Source: Streptomyces katrae (GTDB lineage Bacteria > Actinomycetota > Actinomycetes > Streptomycetales > Streptomycetaceae). Taken from it: a DNA stretch of 64,000 nucleotides. The notes beneath the pieces were generated by a model, which made no database searches, was not told where the DNA came from, and worked only from the letters and a program-made list of their open reading frames with translations. This document shows positions 50,830 to 59,415 of the stretch, one piece after another. Position 1 is the stretch's first letter. Each line of letters begins with the position of its first letter. The stretch lies in the NCBI RefSeq assembly GCF_002028425.1, contig NZ_CP020042.1:2542001-2606000 (forward strand), in the 5' to 3' direction. Made by a program: the position numbers and the translations under genes.

Positions 50830-51166
50830 AGATCAATCTTGACACAATTGGAGTCAAAAGAATTTACTCAAGGCACAGAGCAGATACGGGGGTATCGATG
50901 AAACTGCTGGCCGAGGGTGTGCCGTACCCAAGCAGGGGCGCGGTACGGAACACAGACTCACCCATACGCACTTCTTGTCGCCGGAACCACACTTTGGGTG
51001 ACATACGACACGCCGACAAATCCGATCTTTACGTTTCCCCCTCAGGCGGATCCGAACCGTCCCGTTCGTTTTTACTGATGAGTCGCTTTTCGCGGGGCCA
51101 GTCTTGCGCGGAGCCACGGTCGGGCGGAATCCGGGCGTCCTCAGCATTCCGAGGGGGGGCGGCTCG
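50830..51166. promoter_or_regulatory. Divergent MarR/LAL control region with TTGAC-N9-GTCAA dyad
   Basis: 337 bases without a gene. The dyad 50839-50857 has perfect 5-bp arms and is followed by the AT-rich heptamer TTTACTC (50863-50869), which recurs twice between the cupin and exporter genes (56028-56034 and 56119-56125). The remainder, 50900-51150, includes an AT-richer patch (51000-51080) where the LAL promoter may lie. GAGGGGGGG precedes the LAL start. A short open frame at 50898-51170 looks non-coding. Confidence 0.5.
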
Positions 51167-54007
51167 ATGACGGCAACGAGCCGTGCGAGCGAACTCGCCG
51201 CCCTGGGGGAGCTGCACACCGCTTCCCTGTCGGGAGAGGGCGGGACGGCCCTGATCACCGGGGTGACGGCCATGGGGAAGACGGCCCTGCTGCACACCTT
51301 CGAGGAGACGGCGGCCGCGTCCGGCGCCCTCGTGCTGAGCGCTTCGGCCTCGCTCGCGGAGCGCGGGCTGCCCATGGGAGTGATCAGCCAGCTCTTCAGC
51401 GGGCTGGCTCCGCGCACCACGTTCGCCGACCGGGTCGCCGGTCTGCTGGAAGCGGGCGCCCTCAGTGCCGCGGTGCACGGGCCGGACGACGGATCTCAGG
51501 GCCACGTGCCGGCGCCCGTCCTGCACCGCCTCTGGCAGACGGTGCAGGAGCTGGCCGCCCAGCATCCCGTCCTCATCACCGTGGATGACGTCGACCACGC
51601 CGACGCCACTTCCCTCCAGTGCCTGCTGTTCCTGATCCGCCGGATCCGTTCGGTACGCGTCCTGGTGGTCCTGACGGCGGGGGCGCGAACCCCCGGCGGC
51701 GAGCTGCCTCCCGCGGCGGACCTCTTCCGCGGCACCCGATGTACGGTCATCCCCCTCCTTCCGTTGACCCCGTCCGGGGTCGCCGCCCTGCTCGGTGCAC
51801 ACCTGGACAAGCGAACAGCGGAGGACCTCGCCCCTTCCTGCCACCGCATCAGCGGTGGCAGTCCCATGTTGGTGCGTGCTCTGCTCGAGGACTACCTCGC
51901 CGGCAACGGCCCCCGGCAGGGAGAACTCACGGTGGGCGACACCTTCAAGAAGACCGTGCTGAGCAGCCTGGGTCGTTGTCCGGCGGGAACTCTCGGCACC
52001 GCCCGGGCCCTCGCGGTGCTGGCCGACGCCTCCTCCTGCGGGCCCTTCCCGCCCGAGCTGCTGGGCGACATGCTCGGCATCCCCGCCGCTCCGGCAGCGC
52101 AAGCCCTGGACACGCTGCACGCGATCGGTCTGCTGAGCGACGGCCTGTTCCGTCACGAATGCGGCCGCCTGGCAGTGCTGGACGGGATACTCCCAGCGGA
52201 GCGGGCCCGGCTGCACGGCCGCGCTGGCGGGCTGCTCCAGGAAGCCGGGGCCCCCGCGACGCTCGTGGCCAGGCACCTCATCGCCGCCCAGCGGCTCCAG
52301 GCGCCCTGGGCGGTGCCTGTGCTCATGGAGGCGGCGGAGCGGGCGATGGAGGACAGCGACATCCCCTCGGTCATCTCGTTCCTGCGCGGGGCGCAGCGAG
52401 TCGCCAGGGACGCTCCCGACAGCCCGCGGCGCTCCGCGCTGCTGGCGGCACTGGCCCGGGCGGAATGGCAGGTGGATCCCGCGGCGGTGAAGCGGCACCT
52501 CGCAGAACTGGTACCGGCGGTCGCCGACGGCCGGGCCACCAGGCGCGACGCGATCACCACCATCGGCTACCTGTTGTGGCACGGCCGCCCCGAGGAGGCC
52601 GTCGAAAGCCTGAAGCACGTGGCCACGGACGCCCCGTCGTCCGACTCCGGCTCCCTGGCGGCGCTCGATGCCCTGCGGAGCTGGCTGGCGTGCGCCTACC
52701 CCGAACTCTTCGACGACACGACCGGCCGACCGGCCGGTACCTGGGAGGCGACCGCTGCCGGCCGCCACGAGCTGCGGTCGGTCCTGGCCCTGCTGAGGGT
52801 GCTCCGCTCGGACGGCGAGGAGAAGGCCCTGGACGACGCGGAGCGGGTGCTGCAGGACCTGCGGCTGAACGGCTCGACGCTACTGCCCGCCCTGGCCGCG
52901 CTCGGCACGCTGGTCTTCGCCAACCGGCTGCAACGCGCCGCTTCCTGGTGCGACTCCCTGCTGGAGCAGGCCGCAGCCAGTCGCACTCCCACCTCGCGCG
53001 CCCTGTTCGCCGGCGCCCGCGCGCTGATCGCCGTACGGCAGGGGGACCTGGCATTGGCCCGGGACCACGCGCGCACCGCACTCACACTGATCTCCCCGCA
53101 GAGCTGGGGCATCGCCTTGGGCCTGCCGGTCGCCGCGATGGTGCTGGCGTGTACCGAGATGGGCGAGCACGACGAGGCCGCGACCTATCTGGGCATTCCG
53201 GTCCCGGAAGCCACGTTCCGTACGCCGGCCGGGCTGCACTACCTGCACGCCCGTGGCCGGCACCACCTGGCCACGGGGCGTCCGCGCAGCGCGCTGAGCG
53301 ACTTCGATGCCTGCGGGACGCTCATGACCCGTTGGGGGCTGGACTCGCCCGGAATCGTCCCGTGGCGGCTGTCCGCCGCGGCGGCCCATCTCGTCCTCGG
53401 CGGCAAGGACGCCGCCCGGTCGCTCGTCGGCGACGAGCTCGCCCGGCTGCACCCCGGCGACAGGCGGACGCACGGTGCCTGCCTGCGCATACTGGCCGCG
53501 ACGAGTGAACCCGGCAGGCGTCCGGCCATCCTCAGGAAGGCGGCGGAGAAGCTGAGGACCGCCGGGGACCGGACAGAGCTGACCGCGACCCTTGCCGACC
53601 TGAGCCGGGCGCACCACATCCTGGGCGAGGAGGCCCGCGCCACGTCCCTGGCCCGGCAGGTGATCCATTTGGCACAGCAATGCGGCAACGAGACCCCGCT
53701 CCGGGGCAGTCTCCCGCACGGGCCCAAGGCCCGCATGGCGCCGCGCGTGCCGGGCTCCCGGCAGAAGCCCCACGCGCTCACCGGGGTCAGCGCCCCGATC
53801 GCCGAACTGAGCTTCGCCGAGCGCCGCGTGGCGCTGCTCGCAGCCCAGGGCCACAGCAACCGGGCCATCGCGGCGGAGCTGTTCGTCACCGTGAGTACCG
53901 TGGAGCAGCACCTGACCCGGATCTACCGCAAGCTCAAGGTGCGCAAGCGCTCCCATCTGACGGTCGCCCTGCTGCGCCACCCGGCGCCCCAGACCTCCGG
54001 CGCCTGA
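51167..54007 (+). CDS. LAL-type LuxR family transcriptional activator
   Basis: A 946-aa large ATP-binding regulator. Walker A is GVTAMGKT (32-39), Walker B VLITVDDVD (135-143), then AAA/TPR-like helices to about 870, and a C-terminal LuxR HTH (LSFAERRVALLAAQGHSNRA, VTVSTVEQHLTRIYRKLKVR). Length and layout match LAL pathway activators such as PikD. ATG 51167 has GAGGGGGGG seven bases upstream. It probably activates the synthase and extender operons, perhaps through the CCCCTA boxes; that link is a hypothesis. I saw no TTA codon in it on a visual scan. Confidence 0.92.
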   Translation: MTATSRASELAALGELHTASLSGEGGTALITGVTAMGKTALLHTFEETAAASGALVLSASASLAERGLPMGVISQLFSGLAPRTTFADRVAGLLEAGALSAAVHGPDDGSQGHVPAPVLHRLWQTVQELAAQHPVLITVDDVDHADATSLQCLLFLIRRIRSVRVLVVLTAGARTPGGELPPAADLFRGTRCTVIPLLPLTPSGVAALLGAHLDKRTAEDLAPSCHRISGGSPMLVRALLEDYLAGNGPRQGELTVGDTFKKTVLSSLGRCPAGTLGTARALAVLADASSCGPFPPELLGDMLGIPAAPAAQALDTLHAIGLLSDGLFRHECGRLAVLDGILPAERARLHGRAGGLLQEAGAPATLVARHLIAAQRLQAPWAVPVLMEAAERAMEDSDIPSVISFLRGAQRVARDAPDSPRRSALLAALARAEWQVDPAAVKRHLAELVPAVADGRATRRDAITTIGYLLWHGRPEEAVESLKHVATDAPSSDSGSLAALDALRSWLACAYPELFDDTTGRPAGTWEATAAGRHELRSVLALLRVLRSDGEEKALDDAERVLQDLRLNGSTLLPALAALGTLVFANRLQRAASWCDSLLEQAAASRTPTSRALFAGARALIAVRQGDLALARDHARTALTLISPQSWGIALGLPVAAMVLACTEMGEHDEAATYLGIPVPEATFRTPAGLHYLHARGRHHLATGRPRSALSDFDACGTLMTRWGLDSPGIVPWRLSAAAAHLVLGGKDAARSLVGDELARLHPGDRRTHGACLRILAATSEPGRRPAILRKAAEKLRTAGDRTELTATLADLSRAHHILGEEARATSLARQVIHLAQQCGNETPLRGSLPHGPKARMAPRVPGSRQKPHALTGVSAPIAELSFAERRVALLAAQGHSNRAIAAELFVTVSTVEQHLTRIYRKLKVRKRSHLTVALLRHPAPQTSGA

Positions 54008-54044
54008 CCGTCCTCGAACACCGGACGGGTCCTCGTCCGCCCAG

Positions 54045-54083
54045 CACTGCGCCCCGCCGAGCGTCGCTCGGCGGGGCGCAGTG
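54045..54083. terminator. Perfect 18-bp bidirectional hairpin terminator
   Basis: The arms 54045-54062 and 54066-54083 are perfectly complementary with a three-base GTC loop, midway between the convergent LAL and ferredoxin genes. Confidence 0.9.
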
Positions 54084-54113
54084 TTCCGTGCTGCGGACTG
54101 ACCGGCGGCCGTG

Positions 54114-54320
54114 TCAGTCCTCGTGGACCGTCAGGGCCCGTCCCGGGCACAGATCGGCCACCTCGTGGAGCTCGTCCCCCAGGCCGGCGGGGGGCGCAGC
54201 CGACAGCAGGAGCACCCTGCCGTCGTGCTCGTCCTGGTCGAACACGGCGGGGAGGGAGCGGACGCAGTGCCCTGCCCCGACACACCGCTCGCGGTCGGCC
54301 TCCACCCGTACCCCGGTCAT
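54114..54320 (-). CDS. 3Fe-4S ferredoxin
   Basis: A 68-aa protein with ADRERCVGAGHCVRSLPAVF and a late VADLCPGRAL, giving the CxxxxxC...C arrangement of single-cluster actinobacterial ferredoxins that serve P450s. ATG 54320 is two bases after the stop of the P450 gene, so it is the obvious electron donor for it. A ferredoxin reductase is not present in the window and would come from elsewhere in the genome. Confidence 0.92.
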   Translation of the reverse strand: MTGVRVEADRERCVGAGHCVRSLPAVFDQDEHDGRVLLLSAAPPAGLGDELHEVADLCPGRALTVHED

Positions 54321-54322
54321 GC

Positions 54323-55534
54323 TCACCAGGTCACGGGAAGCGAGGCCATGCCGTACAGGATCCGCTGGAGGAAGGGCAGTTCCTCCAGCGGTGTGGCCAG
54401 ACGCAGGCCGGGGACCCGGTCGAACAGCGTCTTGAAGACGATCTCCAGCTCCAGCCTCGCCAGGTTGGCGCCGACACACTGGTGGACCCCATAGCCGAAC
54501 GCGACGTGCTGGCGCGGGTTCCGGTGGATGTCGAGCTTGTCCGGTTCCGCGAAGGCCGCCGGGTCCCAGTTCGCCGCCCCGCTCAGCGCGAGGACGCCCT
54601 CGCCCTCGCGGATGGTGACGTCTCCGACCTGTATGTCCGCGGTGGCGGTGCGGAAGGTCACCAGGTCGGCGATGCTGAGGTAGCGCAGCAGCTCCTCGAC
54701 GGCCTGCGGGATGAGGCTTGCGTCCTCCACGAGCGCCGCGAGCTGGTCGGGGTGCTCCAGCAGGGCTGCGGTGCCGAGGGAGATCATGCTGGTCGTGGTC
54801 TCGTGACCGGCGTTGAGCAGCAGCTGCGCTGTGCTGACGACCTGCTGGGGGTCGTACTCGCCCTCGCCGAGCTCCTTGTACTTGACGATCAGGCGGCTCA
54901 GGAGGTCGTCGCCGGGCTCCTGCTCCTTGGCGGCGACGAGCTTGCCGAGGAAGATCCGCGTCTCCATGATGGCCGCGCCGACCTCCTGCGGGGTGCTCTT
55001 CTCGCCGAACACCACGGTCCCGAACCGGTAGAAGGTCTCCCGGTCCTCGTAGGGCACGCCCAGCAGCTCGCAGATCACCAGCGCGGGTACCGGCCGGGCC
55101 AGGACGTCCACGAGGTCCGCGGGGCGGTCGCAGGCCAGCAGCGCGTCGATCCGCTCGTCCACGATCTCCTGGATGCGCGGGCGCAGAGCCTGGATCCGCT
55201 TCACCGTGAACTCGTTGATGACCAGCCGGCGGTGGGCGGTGTGTTCGGGCGGGTCCATCACGAGCATAGAGCGCATGGCGCCCTCGAGGGCCGCCGGCGG
55301 GATCGGCACGAGCTGCGGATTGCCCGGCAGGCGGCGGTCGGAGCTGATCCGGGGGTCGGCCAGGACCTGGCGCACCAGCTCGTGGCTGGTCACCATCCAA
55401 GCGGTCTTGCCGTTCGGGAGCTTGACGCGGGACACCGGCTCCTTGTCACGGATTTCGGCGTACTGCTCCGGTGGGGCGAACGGGCAGCTACGGGGCATCG
55501 GAAAGGACTGCAGGTCTGGTGCGGTGTCGGTCAC
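54323..55534 (-). CDS. Cytochrome P450
   Basis: A 403-aa bacterial P450. The I-helix AGHETTTSMISLGTAALLEH, the K-helix ExxR in EELLRYLSIADL and the haem loop FGYGVHQCVGANLARLELEI with Cys353 are intact. DPPEHTAHRRLVINEFTVKR is the usual C-helix region. GTG 55534 follows GGGGG. With its ferredoxin it probably hydroxylates or otherwise oxidises the polyketide part of the product; the site cannot be predicted. The gene pair reads leftwards behind the cupin gene. Confidence 0.94.
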   Translation of the reverse strand: MTDTAPDLQSFPMPRSCPFAPPEQYAEIRDKEPVSRVKLPNGKTAWMVTSHELVRQVLADPRISSDRRLPGNPQLVPIPPAALEGAMRSMLVMDPPEHTAHRRLVINEFTVKRIQALRPRIQEIVDERIDALLACDRPADLVDVLARPVPALVICELLGVPYEDRETFYRFGTVVFGEKSTPQEVGAAIMETRIFLGKLVAAKEQEPGDDLLSRLIVKYKELGEGEYDPQQVVSTAQLLLNAGHETTTSMISLGTAALLEHPDQLAALVEDASLIPQAVEELLRYLSIADLVTFRTATADIQVGDVTIREGEGVLALSGAANWDPAAFAEPDKLDIHRNPRQHVAFGYGVHQCVGANLARLELEIVFKTLFDRVPGLRLATPLEELPFLQRILYGMASLPVTW

Positions 55535-55621
55535 GGTTTCCCCCTGTTGGATTGCGCGGAGCTGTCCTGGTAAGGCATGCGGGGCGCCGCTGACAGAGCA
55601 GCGGCGCCCCAGCTGGGTGGG

Positions 55622-56002
55622 CTAGAGGGCCCAGGGCAGCGGGTGGCGCTCGTCGCTGCCGGGGACGCCCGCGCGGCCGCCGGCGGCCATGGCGACCAGA
55701 GCCTGGGCGGTCTCGCCGATGGCCTGGAACTGGCGCGACGCGTTCGCCGGGATGACGACGGCCTGGCCAGCGGAGGCCTTCTGGGTCTCACCGTCCACGG
55801 TGAAGGAGAAGGTGCCCGCGATGGGCATCCACACCTGGTCGCGGTCGATCAGGTGCAGCGGAGCCTCGAAACCGGGGTCCATCTGGACGCGCCAGGTGCA
55901 CACCTCGTTGCTGCCCTGGCTGGGAGCGGCGAGACCGGCCGCGACACCCGCCGGCGTCCTGTTGGTGCGCTCTTCCGTCTCGCTGATGAGGTGCATGGGC
56001 AT
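55622..56002 (-). CDS. Cupin-domain protein
   Basis: A 126-aa single cupin barrel. The first motif region is MDPGFEAPLHLIDRDQVWMP and the second SAGQAVVIPANASRQFQAIG. The metal ligands are incomplete: the first motif has one His (PLHLIDRDQVW) and the second lacks the expected His, so it may bind a ligand without a canonical metal site. AGGAG lies eight bases before ATG 56002. It sits upstream of the P450-ferredoxin pair and is divergent from the exporter. It may be a cyclase, isomerase or sensor; the function is open. Confidence 0.75.
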   Translation of the reverse strand: MPMHLISETEERTNRTPAGVAAGLAAPSQGSNEVCTWRVQMDPGFEAPLHLIDRDQVWMPIAGTFSFTVDGETQKASAGQAVVIPANASRQFQAIGETAQALVAMAAGGRAGVPGSDERHPLPWAL

Positions 56003-56260
56003 GAAGACATCTCCTGAGTCAGTTGGCTTTACTCGCTTGAGAAAACCCTATTTCCCGAGGCCTGTCAAGCGCCACCGGAGCGGCAGTGGAGCCTCTTGAC
56101 GACAGCAAGACAAGCAGCTTTACTCGGTGCGAACGACGCCTCCGCCACGGGTCGAACAAACGCTCAACCCGGGCCGCGGGAACCGGCGGGTAAACCACAG
56201 AGAAACCCCAAGAAGCCGTTTCTCGGACAGCTTCCAGGAAGAATTCAGCGAGGGCATTAA
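56003..56260. promoter_or_regulatory. Divergent cupin/exporter control region with TTTACTC boxes
   Basis: 258 bases of unusually AT-rich DNA for this genome. It contains TTTACTC at 56028-56034 (part of the dyad TTTACTC-GCTT-GAGAAAA) and again at 56119-56125, matching the copy beside the MarR gene (50863-50869). This is the natural target region for that MarR regulator, because it controls a drug exporter. GAGGG precedes the exporter ATG. Confidence 0.45.
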
Positions 56261-57829
56261 ATGAATCCCGAAGTCAGTCCGGGGCGCCGACGGCTTATTT
56301 TGGTGGTGCTCGCCGTGACAGGCCTGGTGGTCGTCATGGATCTGACCATCCTGAACGTCGCCCTGGCCACGATCCAGGAGGACTTGGCCACCACCACCGC
56401 GGGCCTGCAGTGGGCCCTGGACGCCTACCTGATCACGTTCGCGGCCTTCATCTTCACCGGCGGCGTCACCGCGGACCGCTTCGGACGGAAGAAGATCCTC
56501 ATCGCGGGGATGCTCGTCTTCGGCGTCGCGTCGGTCCTCGCCGCGTATTCCGGCAGCATCACCGAACTGATCATCTGGCGCGCCGTCATGGGTATCGGCG
56601 CCGCCACCGTTCCCACGGTCACGCTGGCCATTCTGATCAACGTCTATCCGCCGGCCGAGCGCCCCAAGGCCATCGCCGGCTGGGCGGGCACGGCCGGTAT
56701 CGCCACGGTGGTCGGTCCGCTCGTCGGCGGCCTGCTGCTCCAGGTCTCCTGGTGGGGTTCGGTCTTCCTCATCAACGCGCCGCTCATCCTGCTCGGCATC
56801 GCGCTGATCGCCTGGCTCGTCCCCGAGTCCAAGAACACCCTCAACAAGACCTTCGACCCGGCCGGTGTGGTGCTGTCCGTCGCCGGTGTCGGCGTACTGG
56901 TCTACGGCCTCGTGAACGGCGGCGAGAAGGGCGAGTGGCTGGCCCTGGGCACCGTGGGGCCCATCGCCGCCGGCATCGTGCTGCTCGGCCTGCTCGTGTG
57001 GGTCGAGGGCCGGCTGACGGTGCCCGCCCTCGATATGAGCCTGCTCAAGGACAGTCGGTTCTCCGCCGGTACGTTCTCCATCGCCCTGGCGTTCTTCGGC
57101 CTGATCGGCTCGCTCTTCGTCACGGCGGTGTACTTCCAGTCGGTGCACGGCTACCGGCCCCTGGAGGTCGGCGCGCTGATGCTGCCGATCGGCGTGGGCG
57201 GGTTCTTCATGTCGCAGCGCTGCCCCGCACTCATCGCCCGGTTCGGCGCCGGCCGGGTCGTGGCCTGCGGCGCGACCGCCATGGCCGTCGCCTTCGTCTG
57301 CTTCGCCTTCGTGGACCACAGCACCTCGTTCTGGGTTCTGGCCGTGATCCAGCTGATCCTGGGCCTGGGCTGGGGCGTGATCATGACGCCTGCCACCGCT
57401 TCGCTGATGTCCGCCGTCCCGCCGGTCAAGGCCGGAGCCGGCCAGGCCGTCTCCCAGACCGTCCGTCAGGTGTCCGGTGCCCTCGGCGTCGCGGTGATCG
57501 GCAGCCTGCTCGGGGCCTCGTACCGGTCCGGCCTCGGTAGCGCGGCGGACGTCCTGCCGACCGAGCTGCGCGAGGAGGCCGCCGGTTCCGTCGGAGCCAC
57601 GCTGCGGGCTCTGGGAACGGCCGGTGACAAGGTTTCGGCCGCCGACGCGGAAGCCCTCAAGCAGCACGCGTTCGACGCCTACCAGTCCGGCATGCAGGTG
57701 ACCATGCTGATCTCCGCCGTCATTGCGCTGGCGGCCACGGTCGTGGCACTGCGCTGGCTGCCCGGCAGGCCGCCGCAGGCTGCGGCCACCGCGCCCGCCG
57801 GGGCCGCGCCCGCGACCGCCCAGAAGTAG
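56261..57829 (+). CDS. MFS drug:H+ antiporter, DHA2 family (14 TM, EmrB/QacA type)
   Basis: A 522-aa protein with about 14 membrane segments. TM1 carries the motif VVVMDLTILNVALATIQEDL, and motif A appears in the loop TADRFGRKKILIAGML; motif C is seen as GTAGIATVVGPLVGGLLLQ. DHA2 proteins export lipophilic drugs and are standard self-resistance and secretion pumps in actinobacterial clusters. It is divergent from the cupin gene and converges with the PPTase. It is the most likely exporter of the cluster product. Confidence 0.93.
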   Translation: MNPEVSPGRRRLILVVLAVTGLVVVMDLTILNVALATIQEDLATTTAGLQWALDAYLITFAAFIFTGGVTADRFGRKKILIAGMLVFGVASVLAAYSGSITELIIWRAVMGIGAATVPTVTLAILINVYPPAERPKAIAGWAGTAGIATVVGPLVGGLLLQVSWWGSVFLINAPLILLGIALIAWLVPESKNTLNKTFDPAGVVLSVAGVGVLVYGLVNGGEKGEWLALGTVGPIAAGIVLLGLLVWVEGRLTVPALDMSLLKDSRFSAGTFSIALAFFGLIGSLFVTAVYFQSVHGYRPLEVGALMLPIGVGGFFMSQRCPALIARFGAGRVVACGATAMAVAFVCFAFVDHSTSFWVLAVIQLILGLGWGVIMTPATASLMSAVPPVKAGAGQAVSQTVRQVSGALGVAVIGSLLGASYRSGLGSAADVLPTELREEAAGSVGATLRALGTAGDKVSAADAEALKQHAFDAYQSGMQVTMLISAVIALAATVVALRWLPGRPPQAAATAPAGAAPATAQK

Positions 57830-57849
57830 CGGACACGGCAGAGGTCCCC

Positions 57850-58596
57850 TCACCACGGCTCGTCGCCCCCTTCCCCCGGGAGGGCGACGAGCCGTTCCCC
57901 GTGGACAGGCGCGCTCGGCCCGGGCAGGACGACGGCGGTGAGCACGAGCCCGAAGGCGACCAGCCAGCGCCCCTTCAGGACGGGCGGCAGGCCGCGGGAC
58001 GGACGGAGCAGGGAGACGGTCAAGAGCCCCGCACCGGGCGTCAGCGCGGTGACGGCCACGGACGCCTCCTCGAAGCCCAGCCAGCCACGCTCCAGTGGGT
58101 ACCAGACCTTGAACACCGACTCCTTCGCGCTGAACAGCAGCCGGTCCCAGTGCACCTGGGGCTCCCGGCGGGCGAGCCCGGCCAGCCGATCGAGCTCCTC
58201 CGGGCGCGCCACCGTCTCCAACACGCCGGCCGACAACGGCCGGTGCGGCTCCGCATCGATGCCGATGCCCGCGATGCCCGCCCCCCTGGCCGCACCCGGG
58301 GCGAGTGCGACGGCAGCCGCCCGGTACCCCGCGCAATGAGTGAGGCTGCCGACCACCCCGTGCGGCCACTGCGGCGCGCCGGCCGCGTCGGACCGCAGCG
58401 GCGCCGCCGACGGCCGCCCGAGGGCTGTGAGGGCCTCCCGGGCACAGAAACGGGTGGTGGCGAACTCGCGGCGGCGCGACGGCACGGCGCCGCGTACGGC
58501 CTGGAGCTCGCCGGCCGACAGCGGGGCCTGCGACTCGGGCAGGTCGCGGAACGCCTCGGCCGTGGCGACCTCGGCGGGCAGGATGACTCCGAGCAC
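57850..58596 (-). CDS. 4'-phosphopantetheinyl transferase (EntD/Sfp-type)
   Basis: A 248-aa protein. The motifs RREFATTRFCAREALTALG, PHGVVGSLTHCAGYRAAAVA, GIGIDAEPHRPL and the magnesium/catalytic helix LLFSAKESVFKVWYP match the EntD-like PPTases. It attaches the phosphopantetheine arm to the five carrier serines of the cluster ACPs and one PCP. GTG 58596 lies three bases after the type II thioesterase stop, in an operon with it and with the second CCR. Confidence 0.93.
   Translation of the reverse strand: MLGVILPAEVATAEAFRDLPESQAPLSAGELQAVRGAVPSRRREFATTRFCAREALTALGRPSAAPLRSDAAGAPQWPHGVVGSLTHCAGYRAAAVALAPGAARGAGIAGIGIDAEPHRPLSAGVLETVARPEELDRLAGLARREPQVHWDRLLFSAKESVFKVWYPLERGWLGFEEASVAVTALTPGAGLLTVSLLRPSRGLPPVLKGRWLVAFGLVLTAVVLPGPSAPVHGERLVALPGEGGDEPW
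57855..57895. terminator. Hairpin overlapping the 3' end of the PPTase gene
   Basis: ACGGCTCGTCGCCC (57855-57868) and its complement GGGCGACGAGCCGT (57882-57895) flank a 13-base loop between the convergent exporter and PPTase genes. The hairpin lies within the last codons of the PPTase reading frame, so either coding and termination overlap or the functional PPTase ends earlier. Confidence 0.6.
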
Positions 58597-58599
58597 GCG

Positions 58600-59415
58600 T
58601 CAGCGCCCTCCGCCCGACGCCGCCGTCCGGCGACGGCCCTCCGAGATACCCTCCGCGATCAGATCGATGACGGCGGACGCGTGATCTTCGAGGAAGAAGT
58701 GGCCGCCTTCGAACACCCGGAGGTCGAATGCGGACCTCGTGTGCGCGCTCCAGGGCCGCGCCTCGTCCACGCTCGCCTTGGGATCGCGGTCGCCGATCAG
58801 GGCCGTGATCGGGCAGGCCGGCTCCGGCCCGTCCCCGGGGGTGTGCCGGTAGGTTGCGGCCGCCTTGTAGTCGGCGCGCAGCGCGCGCAGCACCAGCTGC
58901 AGCAGGCCCTCGTCCTCGAAGAGCCGCGGATCCGTGCCACTTGTCCTGCGCAGATCCTCCAGGAGCTGTGCGTCGGAGCGCAGGTGCATGGTCTCGTCGC
59001 GGTGCGTAGACGGCGCCCGGCGTGCCGAAGCGAACAGACGCAGGGGTTCGCGCCCCTCCCGTTCCAGCCGCTTCGCCACCTCATAGGCCACCGTCGCTCC
59101 CATGCTGTGGCCGAACAGCGCGAACGGCCGCCCGGTCCAGGGCAGGACCTGCTCGGCCACCAGGTCGGCGAGCTCTCGCAGCGACTCGACGCACGGCTCC
59201 CGCATCCGGTCCTGGCGGCCCGGGTACTGAACGGCGAGGACGTCCACGGAGGGGGACAGCGCCCGCGCCACGGGAAGGTAGTAGGTCGCCGAACCGCCGG
59301 CGTGCGGAAAGCAGACCAGGCGGACGGGCGCGTCAGGCGCCGGAAGGTACTGCCGGATCCACAACCGCGTCGCCTCCTGGGCGGCCGACTCGGTGGCGAA
59401 GGCGCGGTCATCCAT
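58600..59415 (-). CDS. Type II thioesterase
   Basis: A 271-aa alpha/beta hydrolase: VRLVCFPHAGGSATYYLPVA, QYPGRQDRMREPCVESLREL, Ser104 in FALFGHSMGATVAYEVAK, an acidic residue in LIGDRDPKAS and a late His in EGGHFFLEDHA. Such enzymes remove stalled or wrong acyl groups from PKS/NRPS carrier domains. It overlaps the end of the second CCR gene by eight bases and is followed immediately by the PPTase. Confidence 0.95.
   Translation of the reverse strand: MDDRAFATESAAQEATRLWIRQYLPAPDAPVRLVCFPHAGGSATYYLPVARALSPSVDVLAVQYPGRQDRMREPCVESLRELADLVAEQVLPWTGRPFALFGHSMGATVAYEVAKRLEREGREPLRLFASARRAPSTHRDETMHLRSDAQLLEDLRRTSGTDPRLFEDEGLLQLVLRALRADYKAAATYRHTPGDGPEPACPITALIGDRDPKASVDEARPWSAHTRSAFDLRVFEGGHFFLEDHASAVIDLIAEGISEGRRRTAASGGGR

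Noticed and set aside
50898..51170. Possible 90-aa protein upstream of the LAL gene
   Set aside because: Low-complexity, no ribosome site and no recognisable motif; it lies in the control region and overlaps the LAL start.
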